This document shows, piece by piece, positions 55,303 to 64,000 of a stretch of 64,000 bases of DNA (its first letter is position 1; every line of letters starts with the position of its first letter). Below the pieces are notes generated by a model, which was not told where the DNA came from, searched no databases, and was given only the letters and a program-made list of their open reading frames with translations. The position numbers and the translations under genes are program-made. This DNA comes from Nectonema munidae (taxonomy: Eukaryota; Nematomorpha; Nectonematoida; Nectonematidae): NCBI GenBank assembly GCA_030549495.1, contig JAUIRK010001057.1, forward strand, positions 583,501-647,500, written 5' to 3'.

Positions 55303-57607
55303 TAAACACACAATGATTCTTTAATCTCAAATAATCTTTTTAACCTATAGAATGTGCTGTTCCATCTGGTAGGCGTGTCGTTCAAAACAGCAAGTTTAAG
55401 CGATCTTGATTTTTTTAAATTCATCTTGAACCATAATTGGGTGATGAAAATGAGAGGCAATACTACGACTTTTTTTTAAACTATATTGTCAATTTCAGAA
55501 TGTGATGTTAAACCGACTTTAACAATTAGTTGAATTTTATGAATGGCACAGTCTAAACTTTTTACATTAGAAAGAATGAATGCTTTGTTAATATCACGTA
55601 AAACAATCACGTAAAACACAATGAAAACATTTTCACTTTTCATTTCCCAGTTTCTTAGCATTTCATCAAAAATTTGGGAAATATATTCACCAGTATGGCG
55701 TTCTTCAAGGGGGTGGGTTGCCCAAACTAAGCTAAGTCTTTAAAAAAATTTTATTGTATGAGCTGTTATACTGAAAAGCGAAACACGAGCAACAGTAGCG
55801 GACCAAATATCAGTTGTGAAAGATATTTTTGCCTTTCTTTGCTCACATAGAATTTGCTGTACGCTTTTTACCAGAAGGAATAAAAATTTCTTTGCTTCAA
55901 TTTATAATTGGGGACAACTTTTGAAAGAAATCTGATAAACCGAATATCTTCAACGTGACTAAAAGGTAGGTTGTCTAAAACAAGCATCTCTGAAATAAGG
56001 AAATCTACTTTAGGTGAATTTTCATTAGAATTTTCCCATTTTTTTACTTTTGTAAAACATTCCAAAAAAATTGTTTTGCTTTTCTTCAGTCTTAGTTTTT
56101 TGTGACATTTCCAAATTATTTTTTATTCTTCTTCATTTCTCTTTTTTTCTTCTTCTTCTAATAGTTTTGAAATTTCTAAATGCTTCACTTTTAAATGATT
56201 TCTTAAGGAGGTAGATCCCCTTCCTTTTCTGGAGTAATTTTTCTTACATAAAATACAGCATACTGAATGTTTTTCTAAAACTTGAAAATATTTCCAAACT
56301 AAACTACTTCTGGATGACATTCCAACTTATTATTAATTTCTACTAAAAGTGGAAAAAAATATTAACAATTTTTTTTTGTGTTCGTGTTTTTTCTTGCTCT
56401 GAAGTTCAAGATTTTTGTATGGAATAATATGTTAACAAAAAAAGTATCAAAGAATGAGTTTGCAAAAAATAAAAAATTCAATTAAGAACTATGGTAAGAA
56501 ATATTTAAAAACATTCACTTACTTAAAAAATTATTTACCAAGTCAATTATAAATAAATTAAGTTTATTTCATGTTACATTCAAAAAAATTTCTAAACTTA
56601 AATAAGAAATGCAATTTTTTTATTTGGATGAATTAAAAGAATTATTATTTGTAAAGTAAAACTTTTAATAGATATAAAGTTCAATCCAAACAAAATCTGA
56701 TATACCCAACACAGTACACATCATGTTAACTAAAATCATAAATTTTAAAACTTTACGCTGTTAAGGAAACATTTAAAAAAGTAAAATTAAAAGATGTCCT
56801 TCTTATAAGAATACATTGAGTTACATTTTAATACAAAAGCCTAGATTTATAAAACTTACTATAAAATAAAGTTAGAAAATGCGAACAAAATGGGATCATA
56901 CAAGTTTTTAAAGTTAAAATTTAGATTGATATTATTCATTGCAGGTAAAAGAAAAAAAAATTACAAAAAAACAAATTGCAATATGAAAGAATCAGGCGTT
57001 GGCATAGAAATCAAAAAAGAACTTTTCAGTTAAAATTTTTTTTATAAAAACTTAATTAAACTAAAAAATGAAAGCACTTAAAAATGAACAAACAAATACA
57101 ATATAAAAGTAGGCGCTAAAAATTATTTACTTTAAAAAAAGAGACGACTGTAGAGAAATCAAAGTGCTTGGGATGGTGACTGATGAGAAAACTTAAACAG
57201 CTTACAATGTGTCAAAATCAGTAAATCAAGTCCCCGCAATTTACAAAAAACATAAGTGTGTAAAGCTGAGAATAACTATTAGTATGTAACGTAGTAAAGC
57301 GAATGTTGAATTTTCTCATCAGTATCATCATTCATCACCAGAAGCATAAAAAATTGTGAAAGCAGAGTGAACTGACATTTGAAACATCATTTATATTGCT
57401 AGCCGAAAAAAAGGAATGTTGCGCGAAACAAACAAATCTCCAAAGTTTTAAACACAAAAATACGAAAAGTTTCTACAAATATTTATAAAAATTGATTTTA
57501 AATTGCCGATGTTAACATGAAAAGAATCCGTGGATGAGGATGTAAATATTTTTTGCGGATGAACCGCATATGCGGACGCGAATACCCGATACATCTCTAA
57601 TACTAAC

Positions 57608-58404
57608 TCTATGGATTGGACATGCATTGCACATATATCAAGATATAAATCCTTTCTTTACATCTTCATCTCAAAAGACGTTCCCTCCGCTTTCTGCTTG
57701 ACTTAGGTTGAAAAGGACTCATTAGAGTCGAAAATTATTTGCCTTCAAATCCCACTTAATCCTGTGAAGTCTCTTTTCAAAATTTTTACTCAATTGATAA
57801 AATTTGTTTTAATTATCATTTTTAATACATCAAAAAATGAAAAAGACGATATCATGAATTTCAAAATTTTTATCTTTTGAAATCCTTGAATTTAAAATTG
57901 TTATCATTTTTTAATCCCATGTAATCCTCTGAAATCCCCAACTACTTTTCAAGTTTTGTGTTAGTTTAAAATTTTATTTCAATAATAATTAGTTTTATAA
58001 ATGAAAAAATAAAAATGTCCATTTCGAATTTTAGATACTACAACATTCCGAAGGATTATGCGCGATTGAAAACGAAAAAATATGATGAAGTTAATTTTTT
58101 TATCCATTCAGTGATAATTTTGAAAAGTACGAGGTGATTTAGGAGACCTACGGATGATTTCGGGAAAAAATCACTTCCATATTTTTTTGTAGTCCTTATT
58201 TTCTACACACTTTTTACGTGTTCATAAAATCAGCGAGTGTGTTTGAAGGTATTGCTATTTGACAAATTTGAAATATATTCTCTCATTCTTTGTTTTTCAG
58301 TCTATTTTTAATGAGTTTTTGTATGAGAAACACAATTAAAATTATGGGACCTGAAGCAGACTTCACTAAAAAGGGTGTGAAGAGAAAGGCTGAAATAAAA
58401 AGAA
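57608..58404. other. AT-rich stretch with weak dispersed repeat
   Basis: AAATCCC and AATCCT motifs recur (57750-57935), and GAAATCATCC with GGACTAC occur inverted at 58150-58196. They resemble the repeat near 24795-24960. No gene was seen. Confidence 0.3.
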
Positions 58405-58470
58405 TCTGGGGGTGTTTTGATCAAGAAGGCACAATTTGCAGCGCTTGCCTCCAACTTTGAACAGAGAAGT
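58405..58470 (-). repeat. Partial tRNA-derived SINE, copy e
   Basis: GGGGGTGTTTTGATCAAGAA and GGCACAATTTGCAGCGCTTG match the 3' body of the SINE at 27893 (GGGGTGTTTTCATCGAGAAG, GGCACAATTGCGCCTCTTG). The promoter boxes are not recognisable here. Confidence 0.5.
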
Positions 58471-60485
58471 GAACTTGGAAGTCGAGATCATGGAGAATCG
58501 AAAGCCAGATTCTTGACAACCCCGAGATGTCTCCTACGTTTAGGCAAATTATGTCAACAACATTATCAGCATCACAGGTCATCAAACAAAAATCATATCA
58601 GAAATATCAAAAATAAAAATCAGTTTTGAAATACTTAAAATAAAATTCAAAAGTAAAAAACTTTATTTTCCAACATACAAGTGGCATGTAAAAAATTGCT
58701 CAATTCTTTTTGAGAGCTTTGATACCGAGAAAAGCTAGCGCCAAGAAAAGCAGTTTTTACATAAATAATGAAAAAAGAAATTGAATATTTTAAATAAATG
58801 ATGTTGATAAATTGACAAAGGAGGAAGAAAATTTCATTGGCTTGAAATTATTCAAATGAAATTTGTGTTCAAATTTTGTAATGATCAATTTCCCTCACTA
58901 ATATAAGAGATTTCACAGCCTCACTAACTAAATGCCCGTTATCACATTTTTTGAAAGTGATTGATCTGTTGAAGCCCAGAGTGTTCGGAAATTTGCATTC
59001 CCTGATTCTTCTTTACAAGGCCATCCATGATCATTTTAAGATTTAAAAATGGGTTAAAAAGATTTTTAAAAATTTGGCGATCATCATCATTCTCATCATC
59101 ATCATCATTATGAGAAAAGAGTATATATTCCTTCGGATACAAAATTCGACATCAGACACATCTCTATTATATACCCATGAGCGAAATGAAATTATTCATA
59201 AAATATTTTTCTGGCCGTGCAAGTGATTACCATCGAATACATCACAATGGATGAATGCATCTATATGATGTATAAATTTGAAAATTTTAAGAAAAATAAA
59301 TAAAAAGTAAGATTTAAATTTGAGAAAATTCAGCTAACTAGTTTTTAAAGTTTAAAATTTTAGTACACCTTTTTTCATATAAGAAGAAGAAGAAAATTTA
59401 TTAGAGAAGTTAAAGAATAAATTATTCACAAAATTACAATTTTAGGTTAGATACACATATTAAGATGAATATATAATTACATTGAACATCTGGATTTCAA
59501 AATCCTTTTTTCATATAAGCAACTCTATTTTCTAGATCAGGCCTCAAGTTACTTATCATTATTTTTTTATTACTTAAAATTTTATATTTACAGTAAATTA
59601 TATTAAAAATAATTAAATTAACTCAAAATGAGTCTTATTTCTTGGAAAAGAGAGAATGAAGGCGATGTTTACAGTAGCAAAAATTTAGCAAGAGAACCAT
59701 CCTAAACTTTGGCAACTCTAAAGAGCTTGTAAAAAATCGCTTCTCCAAAAAGCAAAAAATGGAAGCCGTGCAAACTCAAGAATGTTTTTTTGGATTTCCT
59801 CAATTTTTGTGGAAATATCCCATGAATTTTACTTATCCAAAATTTGTAAACTTGGCCAATGAAGTTTTTCCGTGAATCGATACTCACAGATCGTTGTTTG
59901 CCAATCACTGGGTTAGACAATGACGTGGGATAAATAATTTCTGTCCAAATTTTTAGAGGAGAAAGATTTAAAGGTCTCACCAAGCAAATACGAGTAAGGA
60001 TTACTTGTTTGAGTAACAATTTATTGCCAAATTAATCGCAAGTCAGTCATTGGTATATGGAATCCAATACCTATCTCTTAATTGACAAATAAATCAACAG
60101 GATCAAATTGATAATAAGGGACTACGCGTAGTCAAAAGCGAATTATATTTTGAATGACAAAAAAGAATATTAGAATCAGAAAGTAAAATTTGTTTATAGA
60201 GTGAATTAATAACAAAAATTATGCATGTCGAAAATATTGACTATCATTTATTCAGTGAGCTAAGACAAAAATTTTGTAAAAATATTGAATATTATAGGAG
60301 AATAGAAGATGGCTAAAATCAATCCCCCTGACTTGTTACTGATAAAGCAAAAATAGCACCTCATGAATGGGGTTAGACCAATACAAAAGTTTGTATCTTT
60401 TGAACTTTTCTTTATTTTTGGTCCTTAAAACCTTGAGAAAGTATAAAAGTAAATTTTGTTTTAGAAAGGAATTTTATAACATTGT
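58471..60485. other. Mostly non-coding, ATC microsatellite and weak LINE-like frame
   Basis: An imperfect ATC run lies at 59079-59110. On the minus strand 60019-59702 an open frame contains FIGQVYKFWISKIHGIFPQK and LRKSKKTF, faintly like LINE C-termini (W...IP..LR.S..F), but the match is too weak to call. A short GAAGAAGAA run sits at 59384. Confidence 0.3.
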
Positions 60486-60737
60486 ATGCCAAATTCATGG
60501 AAATGGACCAGTAGTGAAAGTTGGAGGGAGAGTTTAGACGAGTTTGAGACGCTGTGCAAAGACAGCATAAATGACGCTTTTCAAAGAAGGATGCCTCAAT
60601 CCAAAATTCAGAGCAAAGACAGCCAAGAAAGCCACCTGAACACGCCCAAAGTTCAGAAGGAAAGAACTCTACTTCTTTACAAAAACTCTTCAAGTATTTT
60701 TAGAAATTTTACCAAACTCTTTTTAGGGGAATCATAA
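60486..60737 (+). CDS. Open frame of 83 codons, unidentified
   Basis: ATG at 60486 begins MPNSWKWTSSESWRESLDEF, followed by ETLCKDSINDAFQRRMPQ and a Lys/Ser-rich tail. Composition is hydrophilic and coding-like for so AT-rich a region. It lies 2.3 kb upstream of the zinc-finger exons on the same strand, so it could be a 5' exon of that gene, but donor phases (GTATTT at 60692) did not match the next candidate exon. Function unknown. Confidence 0.22.
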   Translation: MPNSWKWTSSESWRESLDEFETLCKDSINDAFQRRMPQSKIQSKDSQESHLNTPKVQKERTLLLYKNSSSIFRNFTKLFLGES

Positions 60738-61967
60738 TGCTTCAGTGAACGATTTGGAGTGATTGCTGCCATAAAATAGCGTATTCAATCTTACGACATG
60801 TGTGCACCAAGCATCACTACAATCTATCTCGGAAAAATTCTGGAAAAGGACAAATCGCTTTCTATTCTTCTACTTTGATTCGCTAAAAAAGAATGAGAAG
60901 CAGATTAAGTGAAACTTTTTAAAAGCAACAAAGTGAAGAATAGCACTTTTTGTTAAAAACCACGTTAATTCTTTAATGTTTTTCAGTGATCCATCCGGTA
61001 AATTTATTTCTGATTCGTTACGTTATATTTGTTCCTGGCTTTTAAATGATATTTTACAACTCTTTGTATTCAATAGGATTAAAAATAGGCATTCAAATTT
61101 TTTAAACATTGCTGTTGTAGCTTGCATTTTTTGCGTCTCTAAAATAAAAAAAGTGTGGTTAAATTTTCAAAGAATTACATAATAAACGAAAAGTTTCTCG
61201 CCTTCCGCTTCCAGTGTATATCACTTTTTTTGTACATGCAGTAGTAATCTTCCAAGTAGTTATCCTTAAATAATTCTTGCTATTTTTTTCAAATTTTTGT
61301 GTGTGATCGTGGAAAGACGGAGCTCTAATCAGGTTCTCAACTAATTCCCTATAATTTTAGGGCGTGTGATTGCCCCAAGAACATTGAGCCACTGAAAGAA
61401 AACTCTTACAGGCTTCTTTCTCGTTTTCGCTAAACAAAGGGAAAACTTATGCAACCTTCTTTAATTAGCCGTTTAGCAAAGACGCTAGTTTTCAGCTTTG
61501 CCTCTTGGAGTTTGTGAAAAATTCCAATGTACTTAAACTTCTATTAGATTATTCCTAACTTCAGATATAATGGAGGAGAGAAAAAATAGGATCTATCAAT
61601 TATTCATGCTTGGCATAAGGTTTTCTTATTCAAGAATTGAAGCACTGTCCCAGAGACAAATATAACAAAGAAATTTGGCAAAACCTCATATTCAAAGCTG
61701 ATGTAGTCCTCTTAGACTCCACTCATCTAGATTAGATGTAAGTTATTGATTGGATCAAAGATACCAAATATATAACATGGGAATCAAAGCACATATTGAA
61801 TATGTCTAGTTTTGAGAAATGTTCATCAAGTTTCCTTGCGAATCCTTGAGCCCAGGAACTAAAAACTCCAGCTTTGACTTTAAAAAGATAAGATCTCTAG
61901 CGAAGTCATTGAGAACTTTTTGGTTTGGGTAGTAAAGAATCTTTTGCTTATTGATATCTCTGTAGGT
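60738..61967. other. No recognised feature
   Basis: AT-rich, short frames only. I found no repeat pair, SINE or conserved protein segment. Confidence 0.4.
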
Positions 61968-61969
61968 AA

Positions 61970-62080
61970 AGGTACCTTGGAATCTTTTCATCGACAAGGC
62001 GCATTTGAACCTTTTTCATTGAACCCGAGATCTTGTGGTATCGAAGCCACGTATCTAACCAACCTTACTTGCCCTCTTCA
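61970..62080 (-). repeat. tRNA-derived SINE, copy d
   Basis: On the minus strand: GGCAAGTAAGGTTGGTTAGA (A-box region), TCTCGGGTTCAATG (B box), GCGCCTTGTCGATGAAAAGA and a CAAGGTACCTTTACCTAC tail. Confidence 0.72.
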
Positions 62081-62541
62081 TATCTCTATAGTAAATTAAA
62101 AAATATAAAAAATAATTATTTTAAAAACACCATTATAGAACTTTAATGTGTTTCTAAAATATTATTCACATTGTTGCGTAACATTTTCTCAAATTAATGA
62201 CAGCTACAACAGCAGTTTTTTCGAAATCATTTCTTCTTATTAAATTTTAGGTGTAAGCAAAAAGAAAATCACACTTTTAAGCCAGGAACATAAAAAGAAA
62301 CTGCCATTTATTTTATCTTATGAATTCATTCGTTGATTCTTTCATTGGTTGAATGGAATTTAGCATCATGGTATTATTTCAATCTTCTTTAATTCATTCA
62401 CGAGTTTTTTCAGTTTAGACAATTCATAATTCAGACAATCTTTATAAATTCAGTTTTTTATATAATTTTGAGTAATAACTAGAGCACGAGAAAGTCAATA
62501 AAGTCAATTTCTATAAAATTAATCTCTAACATTTGAAAAAG

Positions 62542-62779
62542 TCGAAACAAAGATTTAGTCTCTTCTTAGATAGTGTGTGTGATTCAAATATATACATTCA
62601 GAAAAGATTAGAAGATAACGACGTTGAGAAAACTATGAAGAGAACAAAGTCTGATGTTATTAGCCCTTTCCTATACTGTTTACTTGAAAATGGGCAAGCC
62701 ACATCAATAAAAGTAGAAAGTTTTTCTATGCTCAACAACATATTAAGTAAAAACCCTAACTTTAATGACGAAAATGTTT
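62542..62779 (+). CDS. Putative upstream exon of the zinc-finger gene
   Basis: The frame encodes RFSLFLDSVCDSNIYIQKRL, then KTMKRTKSDVISPFLYCLLE and SFSMLNNILSKNPNFNDENV, ending at a strong donor GTAAGTACC (62780) in phase 1. This joins in frame to an acceptor AG at 63103-63104. The exon start is uncertain; AG at 62540-62541 is one option. No domain is recognised. The gene link rests on strand, distance and phase. Confidence 0.35.
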
Positions 62780-63085
62780 GTAAGTACCTACTTATGAATT
62801 ATAATTATGATATTTGACATGATATCAGCTGATCTTCGTAGAATAAAGTTTTTATTTTGTTAGATAAACGTTTTATAAAGTCTTTTTTTGTTTTTTAAGT
62901 TAATAAAGTCAATATTATAGGGCCAAATTTTCAACTTTTTTTGGGTAATATTTTTCGAGCTCTAGTAATTATCCAACTAATAGATTAATTTTCTAACTAT
63001 AACTATATTAAGAGTTATATATATAGCAAGCTACACAAAGTCATGTCATTTTTGGTGGGGAAACAATTATCTTTTTCCTTCTCAG

Positions 63086-63356
63086 CTTGGACGCACGCAT
63101 TCAGGTTTTTCTTTGAGCGAGGAGTTATCGGAAAGCATGAAACTGAACAACTGCTCAAGCACTCAATCATACCTCCCCTTTAAAAAGAGTAAAGGAAATC
63201 TGAAGTACTTCAATCGCGTTTTGAATCCCAAATCTCATACGACCGCCGAAAAGAGGATGTTGTTTTACGCACAGAAGCCCAAAGGAAAACTTATTCTCCC
63301 GAGAATAGAGGATGATGATGACGAGGAAGTTTGCGTGAAAACGATCACGACCATTG
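63086..63356 (+). CDS. Zinc-finger gene, exon before the fingers
   Basis: The acceptor is either 63085 (excellent tract CTTTTTCCTTCTCAG) or 63104 (phase fits the exon ending at 62779). It encodes SEELSESMKLNNCSSTQSYL, KSKGNLKYFNRVLNPKSHTT and KGKLILPRIEDDDDEEVCV, a basic then acidic segment with no known domain. Donor GTAGTA at 63357, phase 1, opens a 56-bp intron. Confidence 0.65.
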
Positions 63357-63412
63357 GTAGTATGTTTTCCTAGATTGAAGCGTCACACATTTTATTAATT
63401 GCTAATATTTAG

Positions 63413-63717
63413 AAAACAAGAAGACACCCAAGTTTTTGAAAAATATGGAACAACTGATAAACAATAACACAATTCAGAAAGTGTGGATCAAGCCGCGAAA
63501 GTATCCGGACCGAAAGTCTAAAATCCCCAACGAAAAACGGCCTTACGCGTGTCCAGTGATGCAGTGCGATAGAAGATTCACGAGAAGTGATGAAGTTAGA
63601 CGCCACTTCAAAATTCACATCGGCCAAAAGTCGCACATTTGCTCGGACTGTGGAAAAGCATTCTCTCGGTCTGATCACTTGAAAACTCACAAAAAAAGAC
63701 ACACCAAAAATGATTAG
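63413..63717 (+). CDS. Egr-type two-finger C2H2 transcription factor, last exon
   Basis: Acceptor CTAATATTTAG ends at 63412; the first two bases complete a Glu codon from the previous exon. After [19 protein letters not shown] come two C2H2 fingers: [27 protein letters not shown], and [22 protein letters not shown], then TKND and a TAG stop. Helix residues RSDEVRR and RSDHLKT equal those of Zif268/Egr fingers 1 and 2, which read GCG and TGG, so a 5'-TGGGCG site is predicted. Egr proteins have a third finger; here it is absent. Nuclear DNA-binding role is likely; exact orthology (Egr, klumpfuss or other) is open. Confidence 0.82.
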
Positions 63718-63849
63718 TTGTAAAAAACGTATTACTGTCCCTTTATCCTTGTTTCAGAGACCCCTATAAATATTCGATGTTGTGCATCTATCGGAATTAC
63801 ATATGGAAAGCACTCTTTAAATAGGCCGACACTTTCAAAAGACATTGTT

Positions 63850-63855
63850 AATAAA
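63850..63855 (+). terminator. Polyadenylation signal of the zinc-finger gene
   Basis: AATAAA 133 bases after the TAG stop, followed by T-rich sequence from 63866 onward. This gives a short, typical 3' UTR. Confidence 0.6.
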
Positions 63856-64000
63856 CTTTTAAACCTTTTTTTCCAGTTTCTTCAAATTTATTTTATTATT
63901 TCTTGGAGAACAAACAAATAAAAAGGGACGTTTGAGAGAATTTTTGCTTGTTTATCTTTTATCAGGTCGTAAGAAGGAAGAAAAGTCATATCTTTGATGT

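Larger units (their letters stand above)
52232..56320 (-). pseudogene. BED-finger hAT transposase (ZBED1/4-like), split by a nested element
   Basis: N-terminus at 56320: SSLVWKYFQVLEKHSVCCIL and CKKNYSRKGRGSTSLRNHLK, then VKH, a BED zinc finger with C-x2-C and H-x4-H. At 56065-55868 is DFLISEMLVLDNLPFSHVED, then FIRFLSKVVPNYKL. Near 55600 NKAFILSNVKSLDCAIHKIQ is the conserved C.AH block. TRWNSTFYRLKRLFEIKESL ends at the nested element near 55303. It resumes left of 53073 with HVLEP, EEITKKFSDSTSSVSEVIPN, and ends with YLTCPSSTVQSEKLFSSARN and IYTDKRKRLL, the hAT dimerisation domain. Frameshifts and stops occur throughout. Confidence 0.85.
51976..57607 (-). mobile_element. 5.6-kb hAT element with BED finger and perfect 8-bp duplication
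   Basis: ATACTAAC at 51976-51983 and again at 57600-57607 flanks the element. Both ends start TAGAGATGTATCGG. Subterminal GCGGAT or GGATATCC-type hexamers cluster within 120 bp of both ends, likely transposase binding sites. The transposase is on the minus strand. A second, unrelated transposon is nested at about 53073-55302. Confidence 0.92.

Noticed and set aside
59702-60019. LINE C-terminal end on the minus strand
   Set aside because: Only a vague W...IP..LR pattern; the remainder does not resemble a reverse transcriptase end, so it is not annotated as one.
62780-63085. Direct splice from 62779 to 63086
   Set aside because: The phase is wrong: it leads to a stop after 31 codons. Only the 63105 start keeps the frame, or an unseen exon lies between.
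63409-63702. Minus-strand frame of 97 codons over the zinc-finger exon
   Set aside because: Complement of the C2H2 coding exon; no motif.

Overview
This window is animal nuclear DNA: AT-rich, with GT-AG introns, tRNA-derived SINEs and a dense layer of nested DNA transposons (piggyBac, hAT) plus LINE fragments. Host introns are either about 55-72 bp or larger (0.6-5.0 kb), the largest being full of repeats. The ARS2 homologue looks arthropod-like and the repeat style recalls a parasitic copepod genome. The species is an inference and is not proven by the sequence.

Host genes. (1) 1086-18822 (+) holds the last ten exons of ARS2/SRRT, the cap-binding-complex partner in RNA processing. They were joined by protein homology and phase-consistent splice sites, and the 5' half lies upstream of the window. 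(2) 27019-27159 and 29816-29892 (+) are two phase-compatible exons of a small secreted-type protein with a reduced Kazal domain and a six-cysteine tail. (3) 62541-63717 (+) is the 3' end of a zinc-finger gene with two Egr-type C2H2 fingers. (4) 50254-50690 (-) may be an unidentified gene or pseudogene.

Mobile DNA by region. A 3.0-kb piggyBac (8137-11180) sits in an ARS2 intron, and a hAT relic lies in the last ARS2 intron. A second piggyBac (21845-24066) cuts a LINE exactly at TTAA. A 10.3-kb structure (30280-40543) has 2.6-kb inverted arms made of 150-bp tandem repeats. It encloses a third piggyBac, itself cut by a hAT (34795-36672, 8-bp duplication). At 41553-47165 a hAT end and a piggyBac fragment lie left of an uninterrupted 2.9-kb GAA array, with another hAT fragment on its right. 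A piggyBac relic holding a hAT MITE occupies 47515-49240. A 5.6-kb BED-finger hAT with perfect 8-bp duplications (51984-57599) hosts a different nested transposase.

The transposases are mostly broken by stops, frameshifts or deletions. The window reads as a few host exons separated by successive layers of transposition, with the nesting order readable from target-site duplications.
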